From assembly GCA_016713175.1 (NCBI GenBank), contig JADJPQ010000003.1:124001-188000 (forward strand): 64,000 nt of DNA. Direction: 5' to 3'. Position numbers and translations under genes: made by a program. This stretch comes from Planctomycetota bacterium. GTDB lineage: Bacteria > Planctomycetota > UBA1135 > UBA2386. The notes below the pieces were generated by a model. That model searched no databases and was not told where the DNA came from. It saw only the letters and a program-made list of their open reading frames with translations. How positions within the stretch are numbered: the stretch's first letter is position 1; each line of letters begins with the position of its first letter. This document shows, one piece after another, positions 8,158 to 16,995 of the stretch.

Positions 8158-9491
8158 GACTTCCACAGTGATTGGACATCCACGATGACTCCGCCGCCAC
8201 AAACATTGACCGCCGCCTTCCGCCGCACGTCGGGGACCGTCGACCAAGGAGCAACCCAGGCCGCCCCTACGGGAAGCCAGACAACCACTTCCTTGCCCGG
8301 CTCCAGACGGACGTAGTTGCCCCAGACAGTCTCGCCACGTGGGTTGTCAACTCCGAAGATGACAAGGCGCGGCGTCGTCCCACCTATGCCAACCTGGCAA
8401 GGCGCCATTTCGACGTCGGTAGTGAGGCCGACCTTGGAAAGGCGACCAGGCTGGATGCTCAAGCGCACCTTTCGCGATCCGCGCCTGTCCGTCGTCAGCG
8501 AGTACGGAAACGGCAGTCCAGCTGGATCCATTTCGTAGTCACCGGGCGGGACCAGACACTCTGCGCCTATCGTCGCTGAAACACTCTGCAGCCCCTTCCG
8601 CTTCGCTTTCCTGCACAGGACAACCCGCCCCAGTTCCGCCATTCCACCCGAGGGCATCGTCACGCGAACCAGACAGCGTCCGGCCGCAGAGTCCGGGTGC
8701 ACCGGCAGGGCCGAACTGTCGATAGTCGTGAGCCCAAAATCGTCCAAGCTTGCCAAGGCGACTGGAAACTCGTGGAGGCCCTCGCGCTCAAAAAAAGCAC
8801 CAATGGTCCCATGTCGCCGACGACCATCAGCGGGAAAACACGGTACGGCGTGCGGTCCAAACCGACGCGTGATCTCGGAGACTACGGCGTGGAGCTGGCC
8901 CTGGTCGAAGGCGGACAGGCTCATGACCAAGGCCGATCCTTCCCATTCGACTCTGACCGAGTAGGGCTGAACACCATTGAAGGTCACGCCGGCAACGAGC
9001 ACCTCGAAGAGTTCCAGCGTTACTCTTGATTCAGTGCGAGGCGACACCGTCACCGATTTCGGCGAATTCGCCAGTTGGACATGAACACCCGAACCATGCC
9101 CGATCGAGTAGGAGCCGGGTGGGACGGCCTCAAATACCGCGTGCCCCTTGACATCTGTCCGAGCATGGCGAGTGTCGCGAGTCTCGGCCGACAGAGAGGA
9201 CAGCTCTACGCCCAAACCGGAGACGGGCTCCCGTCCCGAGGCAGATATCAGCTCGACCACCACGCTGCCACACACGTCGACTGGTACACGGTGATATTCG
9301 CCGGCGACCTCGACACCCTCGCTTGGCCTACTTGGATGGGACGCTGCCACCTGGTGTCCAGCAGACGGGGCGACACCCTCAGGCCTCGAACGCTCGGGGA
9401 CCGGTGCAGGGTACCCCAACCAGGTCAGAACTGCTGCCAGGCTGAAGACTACCGCAATGGTCAGGACGACTCGCGCTCTGGGTTTCGCCAT
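8154..9491 (-). CDS. Membrane-anchored protein with carboxypeptidase-regulatory-like domain
   Basis: 445 residues. A single N-terminal transmembrane segment (VVLTIAVVFSLAAVLTWLG) is followed by an extracytoplasmic region. One unit, with SVVVELISASGREPVSGLGVELSSL and HAVFEAVPPGSYSIG, has the look of a carboxypeptidase regulatory (CarbopepD_reg / PEGA-like) beta domain. The rest is predicted beta-rich with unknown function. The start at 9491 places the transmembrane segment near the N-terminus; an in-frame upstream start at 9587 would overlap the previous gene and add a non-hydrophobic leader. It lies between a 14-cysteine exported protein and the MauE-like gene. Confidence 0.65.
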   Translation of the reverse strand: MAKPRARVVLTIAVVFSLAAVLTWLGYPAPVPERSRPEGVAPSAGHQVAASHPSRPSEGVEVAGEYHRVPVDVCGSVVVELISASGREPVSGLGVELSSLSAETRDTRHARTDVKGHAVFEAVPPGSYSIGHGSGVHVQLANSPKSVTVSPRTESRVTLELFEVLVAGVTFNGVQPYSVRVEWEGSALVMSLSAFDQGQLHAVVSEITRRFGPHAVPCFPADGRRRHGTIGAFFEREGLHEFPVALASLDDFGLTTIDSSALPVHPDSAAGRCLVRVTMPSGGMAELGRVVLCRKAKRKGLQSVSATIGAECLVPPGDYEMDPAGLPFPYSLTTDRRGSRKVRLSIQPGRLSKVGLTTDVEMAPCQVGIGGTTPRLVIFGVDNPRGETVWGNYVRLEPGKEVVVWLPVGAAWVAPWSTVPDVRRKAAVNVCGGGVIVDVQSLWKS

Positions 9492-9568
9492 TGGATGAAA
9501 GCCAAGCCACTCAAGGCATTTCGTCACTGGGCAGATGGGGACGCGGTGCGTGGTGGACTCGATGCCGA

Positions 9569-10018
9569 TCACGAGCCCTCGCTGCAATGACAGAGCGGTT
9601 GCGCCTGGCTACCGACATTGACACATAGCGCGTCCTGCCAGCAGTCTTCCGGCGAATAGCACCCTAGGAAAGACGAGACAAACACAATCGGAGTTCCGCC
9701 GAGCATGTCGATCCGGAATTGACCGTAGCACGGAGGCAGATTCTCCTCAGCACCACCGCACGCACAGGTCACAACCCTGTACTGCGCCGGGAACCACTCT
9801 GAGTAGAGCTCGACCTCTTTGCATGGACACGACGCATCACACTTGCCAAACGGCCCCTCCTTGCACGGCACCAAGGTCGAAGAATAGTACTCGTAGATCT
9901 CGGGGTAACACGTCGTGTTGACACAGTTCGGCGGCGCCCCTGCGAGCAAGAACGCCCCCGCCAACATCATGGCCGAGAATGCCACGTCACCACCTACTGC
10001 CAGGCTGGACTGTTCCAT
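9569..10018 (-). CDS. Cysteine-rich exported protein (14 Cys, 2 Trp)
   Basis: 149 residues. A hydrophobic signal-like N-terminus (VAFSAMMLAGAFLLAGAPP) precedes a mature part of about 120 residues with 14 cysteines, several in tight clusters (DASCPC, TCAC, CHC), and exactly two tryptophans. The even cysteine count suggests full disulfide pairing outside the cytoplasm. It is the first gene of an operon with a membrane-anchored protein and a MauE-type redox protein. Size, cysteine richness and company resemble the methylamine dehydrogenase small subunit, but I see no convincing sequence match and no mauG or large subunit nearby. Base composition is visibly lower in GC than most of the window. 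Confidence 0.65.
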   Translation of the reverse strand: MEQSSLAVGGDVAFSAMMLAGAFLLAGAPPNCVNTTCYPEIYEYYSSTLVPCKEGPFGKCDASCPCKEVELYSEWFPAQYRVVTCACGGAEENLPPCYGQFRIDMLGGTPIVFVSSFLGCYSPEDCWQDALCVNVGSQAQPLCHCSEGS

Positions 10019-10231
10019 GCTTCTGTACACCTCAAATGGGGGTAGATCGCACAGCAAGCGGCAGTGTCGCCTGCCTGCCGCCTGCCTGTCCCGCAACTGC
10101 TGAACCACGTCGGTCAGCAAGCCCGCGGCGGCTTCTGCCTATTGGTGACCGGAACAGCATGGTGGTCTTCACTTCTCTCGAAAATCCGAGGTGAGACGAC
10201 ACGGCAGAAGCCGGCCTCACCGCATGCTCGG

Positions 10232-11344
10232 TCACTTGTAGGTCTTCAACACCCACGCCCGCCACGTCGCATCGAACGCTTCCGGTTCCAGCCCGAACGC
10301 CTGCTCGAGACACTCGATCTGCCGCGAGATGCCGTGGCCGCCCTGCAGACCAGCGAGGAACGCCTGCAGCTTGCGGCGTTCCTGCGCCATCATCCAATCG
10401 ACCCGCGACCACGCCTGCAGATGGCCGTAGTAACCGAGGTCCGTCTTGGTCGCCAGTTCGTGGAACTGCAGCAGGTTGCTCTCGTGTTTGCAACGCGCCT
10501 TCATCTTGTCGTGCCACAGATGCTGCACCGACGCATCGACGCTCTCGTCGTTCTTGATCGGCGCCAGGATCGTCCGCGTCGACACCTGCCGTTCGTACCA
10601 ATGCGCGAGCCCCATCGACAACCAGAACGGCATGCCGCCTTTGGCATCGGCGAAGATCTCGATCAGGAAGTAGCGGAACTGCGCGTGCACCGACGCCTCG
10701 TCGCGGATCTCGTCGCCTTCCGGCGTCAGCACGAACCCATGCTGGCCGGTCTTGTCGTAGTAGTGCCGCTGGGACATCTCGCTCTTGCTGCTACAGAAGC
10801 GATCGTGATAGCGCACCAGATCCGATTTCTTCTGCAGCAACAGCAGCGCGAACTTGCCCTTCTGCCCGAGGTGCGAGCCGTCCTTTTCGTCGTGACCGAC
10901 GAGCTTGGCGAATTCGGCGTACAGCTCCTCGGCACGCAATGCATACAGGTGCAGGCGCAACCACGGATCGAGCTTGCTCGCGCGGGCCGGGAACTTCGAC
11001 CAGCGCTTGTTCAGCCGCTGCAACTCGGCGTTGACGAACTTGCGCGCCTCCGGCTCTTCCGGCATCGCCGCCGGCGCCAGACTGCAACCGATCACGAAGT
11101 GCGCGGTCTCGATCCACACCAGCCGGTTGGTGCCGAGCACGTTGTCGACATCTTCGGTGCGCTGGTGGTTGGCCCAAGGGAACGGGCCATAGCCGACGAT
11201 GCCCGCAGCCTGCATGGCCTTCGGTTCCCCGCCGGTGAACGGATCGGCCCCGCCAGCGCGCGGCGCGTCGCCCTTGTCGGGGTTCTGCGCCCACAAGAAC
11301 GCGCTGCACGAGAGCGCCATCCACGCCAGTCTTGCCGGTTTCAT
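10232..11344 (-). CDS. Exported protein, possible inactive peptidase-MA-like fold
   Basis: 370 residues with a signal peptide ending AFLWAQ. The middle contains GMPFWLSMGLAHWYE, very like the WL.EGLAH.YE helix that follows the HExxH helix in gluzincin peptidases of the MA-like / DUF1570 type. The segment where HExxH is expected reads VHAQFRYFLIEIF, without the second histidine or the catalytic glutamate. The mature part is basic and helical with many tryptophans, such as LGYYGHLQAWSRVDWMMAQERR. It may be an inactive peptidase fold with a structural role. The ATG at 11344 begins the signal peptide; it is divergent from the next gene, with about 60 bp between them. Confidence 0.65.
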   Translation of the reverse strand: MKPARLAWMALSCSAFLWAQNPDKGDAPRAGGADPFTGGEPKAMQAAGIVGYGPFPWANHQRTEDVDNVLGTNRLVWIETAHFVIGCSLAPAAMPEEPEARKFVNAELQRLNKRWSKFPARASKLDPWLRLHLYALRAEELYAEFAKLVGHDEKDGSHLGQKGKFALLLLQKKSDLVRYHDRFCSSKSEMSQRHYYDKTGQHGFVLTPEGDEIRDEASVHAQFRYFLIEIFADAKGGMPFWLSMGLAHWYERQVSTRTILAPIKNDESVDASVQHLWHDKMKARCKHESNLLQFHELATKTDLGYYGHLQAWSRVDWMMAQERRKLQAFLAGLQGGHGISRQIECLEQAFGLEPEAFDATWRAWVLKTYK

Positions 11345-11404
11345 GACATCGGGTCGGACAGTCCGTGACAGATTACCGTCGGCGAGGCTCCAGAGGACAT
11401 GCCC

Positions 11405-12448
11405 ATGCTCTTCCGCATCGCTCGTTCCGCGCTCGTGGCCATTGGCGTGACGTGCAGCGTCGTGCCGGACCTCCTGGCCCAGGAACGCAGCGATCCGACG
11501 GTCTTCCCGGCCGACCTGACGCTCGGCGAACTCCGCACCGGCGCCATCGTCGAAGCCAGCTTCAGGGTGCGCTGGGCCGATCCCCGAGATGGTGGGAAAG
11601 ACGCCGTGGTCGAAGTGCCACCCGGCTTCCGCATTCTCGAGGCCGAAACCTGGCAAGGATCCGATGGGTCGATGAACACGACGGTCGCCCTGCAGGTACC
11701 AACCGTGGCGGCCGGCGAGGTCGCAGTCGAAGTCACCGTCCGGCGCGGCAAGGCGATCGCGAAGCTGCCGGTGACAGCCACCATCACGCCGCCGGTGCCA
11801 GGCGGCAGCCGCGTGCTGGTGACCGACACCCCGTTCGAGTGCGATTCCTCGTCGGACGGCCAGATCTTCGCGACGTGGCGAGAACTGGTCGGTCAAGCGC
11901 GACTCGACGTCGACTATCGACTGCAGCGCGAAAAGGTCCGGATCGACGCGACGGCCCTGGCACGCGTCGACATCGTGCTGCTCGGCGAGAGCGCGCTGCT
12001 CGATCTGCCTCGCGACAGCGTCACCCTGCTGCACGGCTTCATCTGCGGCGGCGGCCGGGTCATCCTCTGCGCCAACGCGTTCTACATGGGGACGGTGGCC
12101 CGCCTGAACGAGGTGGCGGCACCGTTCGGTATCAGGATGTTCGACCACGAACCAGCTGGCCTTGGCGTCGATGAGATCGGCACCGACGATCTGCCCCGCC
12201 ATCCCATGCTGGTCGGCGTCGACCGTCTCCGCACCAGCCGCCCATCGCCGAGCGAGTGCCGCAACGGCGCGATCGCGCTGGCCACGCTGCCGAACCAGAC
12301 CCACGCCCTGGTCGCGCTGGCAACCACGCAGAGCGGTGGCGAACTGATCACGGTCGGTGAGTCGCTGTGGTGGAAGTGGGTCGGCGAGGCGCCGGGCAAC
12401 CAGCGCCTGTTGAGAAACCTGTTGACCCGCGCGCCGCGACCGCGCTGA
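11405..12448 (+). CDS. Exported protein with GATase1-like C-terminal domain
   Basis: 347 residues with a signal peptide ending DLLAQ. Residues about 30-125 form a beta domain (LGELRTGAIVEASFRVRW, VPPGFRILEAETWQG) that recalls DUF1573-type domains. From about residue 135 a glutamine-amidotransferase-like fold follows (RVLVTDTPFECDSSSDG, ARVDIVLLGESALLDL, FICGGGRVILCAN), as in DUF4350/DUF4159 proteins, without an obvious catalytic triad. AGAGG at 11392-11396 lies 8 bases before the ATG at 11405 but only 2 before the ATG at 11399, which decides the start. Function is unknown. Confidence 0.65.
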   Translation: MLFRIARSALVAIGVTCSVVPDLLAQERSDPTVFPADLTLGELRTGAIVEASFRVRWADPRDGGKDAVVEVPPGFRILEAETWQGSDGSMNTTVALQVPTVAAGEVAVEVTVRRGKAIAKLPVTATITPPVPGGSRVLVTDTPFECDSSSDGQIFATWRELVGQARLDVDYRLQREKVRIDATALARVDIVLLGESALLDLPRDSVTLLHGFICGGGRVILCANAFYMGTVARLNEVAAPFGIRMFDHEPAGLGVDEIGTDDLPRHPMLVGVDRLRTSRPSPSECRNGAIALATLPNQTHALVALATTQSGGELITVGESLWWKWVGEAPGNQRLLRNLLTRAPRPR

Positions 12449-12727
12449 GGCGGCCACTCGACGGCGGCCGATTCCCAGACACTCCCAGCCTTCGTCGCAT
12501 GCCAACAAAGCACCGTCCTCGCGGCGTCCTGACCCGCGCCTTCTGTCGCCGGCTTGGCGCTGCGCGCGGCAAGGGCGAACTGGTCGCCTTCTCCTGCAGG
12601 GGCCGGGGCTTCCGCCCGCTTCTGCCCGTCCGCCGCGGCTGCAGCCCGTTCGCGTGGATTCGCCAGAATCCCCGAACACGAACCGGCCGCGCGTGGCTTG
12701 CCTGGGCAACCACCCAGGAGTCTCCTC
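12449..12727. other. Non-coding stretch with only a ribosome site at its end
   Basis: About 280 bases between two plus-strand genes. Reading frames here are antisense or accidental and have no recognisable domain. The only clear element is AGGAG at 12716-12720, which serves the downstream TTG start. Confidence 0.5.
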
Positions 12728-13747
12728 TTGCCACGTAACCTGTCCGCCCGCGTCATTCCGGCGCTGCTGTTCACCGCATTCGTCTCCGCGCAACAGACCA
12801 CCACCACGTCCTACATCCAGGACGCCACCACCGGCAACTTCGGCAACGCCGTGCCGTTCGGTTGCAATCCGACCGGGTTGTTCGCCGAGGGCCGGACCCA
12901 GGTGCTGATCCCGGCCGCCTATCTCCCAGGCCCGGCTTCGGTCCTCGTCGGTCTGGCTGCGATCGGCCAATCAGGCGCCGCCACCAACACCTCGCTGCAC
13001 TACAGCCGTCTGCGCATCAGCGTGGCCCGTACCACCGCCACCGCGCTGAACGCCAACTTCGCCAACAACATGGTCAACCCTCAGGTGGTGCTGGACGTCA
13101 ACAACCTGACCGTGCTGTGGATCGCCCGGGCGTGGACCGACATCCAGTTCAGCAACCCTTACGTGCACGACGGCAGCAGCAGCCTGGTGATCGAGATCCA
13201 GAAGGTCGTCAGTCCGGCCGGCGACGGCGGGCACATGACGGTCCAGAACGCCCAGCGCACCGACCTGCCGCGCATGATCAACGCGCTGGGGAGCGTCGGC
13301 TCCAACGCGCATCAGGCGACCACGGCAACGGCGACCGCCAACTGGCCGTTGTCGACACGTCTGCGGTGGCAAGGCGTCGGCATTCCGGTGCTGCCCACGC
13401 TGAAGCTGCGCAGCTCGTCGGCCGGGTTCGCCAACCAATTCGCGATCGGCACGACGATGCAGCATGTGGTGCAAGGCGCCCCGGGCGGACTCGCGATCCA
13501 CCTGCAAGCGCTGGCGCTGCGCCAGCCGCCGACGCCCATCGCCAATGTCGTAGGACCGTTCCGCGTTTCCGGAGTCACCCTCGGATTCGCCACGATCCCG
13601 CCGTCCGGCGAGGCCACGCTGAACCTCGTGATCCCGGCCAATCCGGCCCTCGTCGGCCTCTACACGACGTTCCAGTCGTTGACCCAGGACAGCCCGGGCG
13701 CCACCTGGCGGTTCACCAACGCCGCCGACTGCTTCCTGCGCAGTTGA
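12728..13747 (+). CDS. Exported protein with planctomycete-type C-terminal beta module, TTG start
   Basis: 339 residues with signal peptide LLFTAFVSAQQ. The mature part is Asn/Thr-rich and beta-structured and ends in a module with LNLVIPANPALVGLYTTFQSLTQ. The same module style (an IPN-like turn, a small hydrophobic stretch, then F-Q) closes four other proteins in the window. The start is TTG at 12728, preceded at 7 bases by AGGAG (12716-12720); a frame open further upstream would bury the signal peptide, so it is rejected. Function is unknown; a cell-surface or secreted role is inferred. Confidence 0.75.
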   Translation: MPRNLSARVIPALLFTAFVSAQQTTTTSYIQDATTGNFGNAVPFGCNPTGLFAEGRTQVLIPAAYLPGPASVLVGLAAIGQSGAATNTSLHYSRLRISVARTTATALNANFANNMVNPQVVLDVNNLTVLWIARAWTDIQFSNPYVHDGSSSLVIEIQKVVSPAGDGGHMTVQNAQRTDLPRMINALGSVGSNAHQATTATATANWPLSTRLRWQGVGIPVLPTLKLRSSSAGFANQFAIGTTMQHVVQGAPGGLAIHLQALALRQPPTPIANVVGPFRVSGVTLGFATIPPSGEATLNLVIPANPALVGLYTTFQSLTQDSPGATWRFTNAADCFLRS

Positions 13748-13980
13748 CCGACCTGGGTCGAAGCCGCCGCGGCGACCGCCATCGGTCGACCTCGAATCGG
13801 AGCTCCAAGCAGCCAATCCGATTCCCGTCAAGGCGGTCGCCCGCCGCGACTTGCTCGATGCCGATTGCGCGGAGACCAGGACGGGCGGGCCTGCTGTCGG
13901 CGGCGGCATCATCGTGCAGTGATGCGGTCACGCGAGTGCGCGGCAGAGACGGCATGGCGTGCTGAGGAGCCCTGCCGGGG

Positions 13981-14706
13981 TCAAACGCGGTTCCCACGTT
14001 CGACCCATGCCCGCGCCGCGGCATCGTGCCCTGCTGCGATCGGCACCCGCACCGACTGCTGGCCGCCGTCGCCGACCGCGAAGTGAAACAGCATGCCTTG
14101 GGCGTCGATCTCGACACCGCGCAACGAGATGTCGATGTCGTTCCAGGGCCAGTAGCTGCCGGTCAGGTACATCCCGTGCTTGCCCAGGCAGAACACACCG
14201 GGACTACGTTCCATCCGGTCGAACCGCGCGCGCTGGTGGGCTCTCACCACGGTGGCGACCACCTGACCGAACAGGGCGCCGATCAGCGGCGGCACCACCC
14301 AAGCGAGTGCGTGCGAACCAGCGAAACCGTCGCTCTCCTCGGCGAATCCGGCGGCTGCGCCGAAGCCGGCCAGCGCACCGAGACCGACCAGCAGCCAGTC
14401 GAATCGCCGCGCGGTGCGCCGTTCCGCGGCGACGTGGGCGCGCCACTGTGCCTCCGGGTAGCACCAACGCAGCTCGGCGTCGCCAGCGAGCAGGGCGGCG
14501 ACGGCCCGTTCGTGGCGGCCGGCGACGGCGCGCAGCACGAGGCCGACCACGAGGGGCGTGACGCCGAGCGAACACAGCACGATCGCAGCGATCTCGAACG
14601 GAACCGCAGCGGCGATGCCGGCGCCGACGAGCAACGCGAGCCCGATCCGCAGCCAGGTGCTGGCCTGGGCCCGGAGGGGGAGGACGACTTCGGCAGCCGC
14701 GAACAT
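13981..14706 (-). CDS. Membrane protein whose start codon abuts a group II intron
   Basis: 241 residues beginning FAAAEVVLPLRAQASTW. Two transmembrane helices are seen near residues 15-60 and a second hydrophobic pair near 100-155, followed by a C-terminal soluble beta domain (GVFCLGKHGMYLTGSYWPWNDID). Family unknown. The ATG lies exactly at the 3' edge of the intron, in the same orientation, and an ATG is also present at the intron 5' edge (16708-16710). Splicing could thus restore the same start codon next to its native upstream sequence. Expression without splicing would depend on intron sequence for translation signals. Confidence 0.65.
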   Translation of the reverse strand: MFAAAEVVLPLRAQASTWLRIGLALLVGAGIAAAVPFEIAAIVLCSLGVTPLVVGLVLRAVAGRHERAVAALLAGDAELRWCYPEAQWRAHVAAERRTARRFDWLLVGLGALAGFGAAAGFAEESDGFAGSHALAWVVPPLIGALFGQVVATVVRAHQRARFDRMERSPGVFCLGKHGMYLTGSYWPWNDIDISLRGVEIDAQGMLFHFAVGDGGQQSVRVPIAAGHDAAARAWVERGNRV

Positions 14707-14771
14707 TGGTAGAGCTTGGTTACTGGGCCTTGTTGAAGAAGCAAGTCCCGAGCAACCAAGCCCCCCTTTCC

Positions 14772-14802
14772 AACCGTGCGTGCGGTTTTCCCGCACACGG
14801 CT
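14772..14802 (-). ncRNA. Group II intron domain V hairpin
   Basis: A 31-base hairpin with the catalytic AGC at its 5' end, a GAAAA tetraloop region and a mismatch near the middle (GTGTGC against GCACGC). It starts 15 bases past the maturase stop codon, the usual layout when the maturase lies in domain IV. This is the most conserved part of the ribozyme and confirms the intron call. Confidence 0.85.
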
Positions 14803-14817
14803 GACCGATGGTCTTGT

Positions 14818-16155
14818 TCATGCCGTCTTGCTCCCTGGGTATTGGATCGTGCCGAGCAGCTTGTGCAGGCCGCGTTCACGCAGCTTCGCCAGCGGCCACG
14901 CCGCCCGTTGGTGCGCCACGCGCCAGGCGAGCCGATGGCCGTGAAAGCCACGCTGCTTGCCGAGCATGCGCGTGATGCGCCGCCAGACGTAGTAGTCGAT
15001 CTGGTTGAACTGCTTGCTCGCGTTGCCGGTCTTGAAGTAGTTGCCCCAGCCCTTCAGCACGGGGTTGAGGTCCGCGATCACCTCATCGACGTCCTTCAGA
15101 CCAGCCCGGCGGCGGCGGTCCGTCAGTTCGCGCACCCGGCTACGGACCTTCTTCATCGCCTTCACCGATGGCCACCGGAACAGATACGTACGCCCCTTGA
15201 AGCGGGACTTCACGATCCGCAGGTGGCAACCGAGGAAGTTGAAGCCATCCTTGCCGAGCCCGATCTGCACGAGCTTCGTCTTCTCCGGATGCAGCGTGAG
15301 CTTCAACCGCGCGAAGATCTCGCGCAGCCGTCGCAACGCCTCGGTCGCCTGGGATTCACGTCGGCAAAGCACCACGAAATCATCCGCGTATCGCACGAGG
15401 ATGCCGAGGTGTTGGCATTTGTGTTGCCACTCGCGATCGAGTTCGTGCAGGTAGATGTTGGCGAGTAGTGGAGAGATCACGCCGCCTTGGGGTGTCCCCG
15501 TTTCGTCGTGCTCCACTTGGCCCTCCGACATCACGCCCGCCGCCAGCCACTTCCGGATCAGCTTCAGCACGCGGCGGTCACAGATTCGGCGGCCTACCAG
15601 TTCCATCAACACGCTCTGGTCGATCGTGTCGAAGAAGCTCTGGATGTCGCCATCGACGACGAAGTGGCGACCTCGCCCACCTTCGATACGCAGCTTCTCG
15701 AGGGCGTCCGTGGCGCTCCGCCTGGGGCGGAAGCCATGGTTGCAGTCGAGGAAGCCAGTCTCGAAAATCGGTTCGATCACGATCTTCGTCGCCGTCTGCA
15801 CCACCCGGTCCTTGACCGTCGGAATGCCCAACGGTCGCTGCCTGCCGTCCGGCTTCGGGAGCCACACGCGCCGCACCGGCTGCGGCCGATAGGTCCCGTT
15901 CCGGATCTCGTCACGCACTTCCGTGAGGAACTGCGCCACGCCCTGCCGCTCGATCATCTCCAGCGTCACGCCGTCGATGCCGGCAGCGCCATCGTTGCTC
16001 CGCACTCGTCGCCACGCCTCCTGCAGGACGTCACTCCGGCAGATCCGATCGAATAGCGCGTGGAAACGCCGCCCAGGGTCTCGCTTGGCGGCACGAAAGA
16101 GCGCGTGTTGGAGTTCTCGTACTTCTTCAGTGGGGTTGTTGGGCCTCGCGGCCAT
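14818..16155 (-). CDS. ltrA: Group II intron reverse transcriptase/maturase
   Basis: 445 residues. Reverse transcriptase motifs are all present: GIDGVTLEMIE, YRPQPVRRVWLPKPDGRQRPLGIPT, NHGFRPRRS, FFDTID, GTPQGGVISPLLANIYLHELD, YADDFVVLC (YADD at 256-259) and NFLGCHLRIV. Thumb/X-domain motifs follow (LNPVLKGWGNYFKTGNA). No HNH endonuclease motif is seen at the C-terminus, so mobility would be endonuclease-independent. The start at 16155 is preferred because GAGGG lies directly upstream and the extra frame upstream (to 16491) is intron RNA domain I-III. The protein assists splicing and retrohoming of its intron. Confidence 0.95.
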   Translation of the reverse strand: MAARPNNPTEEVRELQHALFRAAKRDPGRRFHALFDRICRSDVLQEAWRRVRSNDGAAGIDGVTLEMIERQGVAQFLTEVRDEIRNGTYRPQPVRRVWLPKPDGRQRPLGIPTVKDRVVQTATKIVIEPIFETGFLDCNHGFRPRRSATDALEKLRIEGGRGRHFVVDGDIQSFFDTIDQSVLMELVGRRICDRRVLKLIRKWLAAGVMSEGQVEHDETGTPQGGVISPLLANIYLHELDREWQHKCQHLGILVRYADDFVVLCRRESQATEALRRLREIFARLKLTLHPEKTKLVQIGLGKDGFNFLGCHLRIVKSRFKGRTYLFRWPSVKAMKKVRSRVRELTDRRRRAGLKDVDEVIADLNPVLKGWGNYFKTGNASKQFNQIDYYVWRRITRMLGKQRGFHGHRLAWRVAHQRAAWPLAKLRERGLHKLLGTIQYPGSKTA

Positions 16156-16707
16156 GCCCTCGCACTTACCCCCAGCCACGCGCGCGACCAAAGCAGGATC
16201 CCTTCCCTCCGCCGGCGTTATGGCCGCCGGCTTCGTTGGTACTACGGACCCATCGGACTCCCTGCCAGCACGGCACCCCTTCGCACTCGGCTTATGGGTA
16301 CCGCCTTTGCCGGACGTCGGCTGCTGGCGAGGGCCTCTCCTGTTCCGTGTCGAGCTGTCGTCACATGCCCTCCTCATTACCCCGGGGAAGTCCTGCGGCG
16401 ATCCGAGTTCGAACGCAGTCTGTTGCCTTCGCCGCGACATGATCGGCTCGGCCTTCCCACCTTTCGGGTCTCTACTGTCACGAGGCTGCAAGGTTCACCC
16501 TTTCGGATTGGGCCTGCGACTTTGCTCCCCGCGTCCGAGGCATTCACCTCGACGCAGGCTCTGGACGCTCCGCTTGGCCGGCGCGATCTCTCGCGACGAC
16601 TGGAGCCTGCTACGCGGTGCTACGGCGCTTACCGCGGCGGGACTTGCACCCGCTAGTTCGACACAGCATCGCCTCACCTCGGGTGAGGGTCGGCGTTCAG
16701 GACACAC

Positions 16708-16995
16708 CATGGCGGGGCCCAGTGTAGCGAAGGCGGCGGCTTCAGGCTGACACACGCCGCCCGTTCGAACCGACGGAGGCTGCCGGCGGCGATCGCTGTG
16801 CTCTCGTGTTCCCGACAGCCGGGGCCTTCGTCGATGACAATTGGCGGGCAGCCAGCGCTCGACCCCGTGCAGACTCGTGATGGTCCTACGGAAACGACTC
16901 TGCGGCAGGTCCGAACGGCTGTTGCCGAGCCGGGAGCACCGGATGACGCGGCCCTCAGCGGGAACAAGACCGACCCCAGGCGGTAGCATGCCCGG
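16708..16995. promoter_or_regulatory. Divergent intergenic region
   Basis: About 290 bases between the intron 5' end and the divergent gene at 16996. On the minus strand a -10-like TACACT lies just upstream of the ATG at the intron edge, with no good -35 partner. No convincing small gene or RNA is seen. Confidence 0.3.

Larger units (their letters stand above)
14705..16707 (-). mobile_element. Group II intron with maturase
   Basis: The RNA reads on the minus strand. The 5' end is placed at GTGTGTC (16707 downward), a match to the GTGYG consensus. About 550 bases of domains I-III precede the maturase gene in domain IV. Domain V is at 14772-14802: AGCCGTGTGCGGG, loop AAAA, CCGCACGCACGGTT, with the AGC triad at its 5' end. 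Domain VI follows (14707-14770) with an 8-bp stem GCTTGGTT/AACCAAGC and a possible bulged branch A in TCTACC. The exact 3' end is uncertain by a few bases. About 2.0 kb, full length and apparently intact. Confidence 0.85.

Noticed and set aside
11345..12970. Upstream extension of the minus-strand gene at 10232-11344 to 912 codons
   Set aside because: The signal peptide begins at 11344; the rest is antisense to an exported protein gene at 11405.
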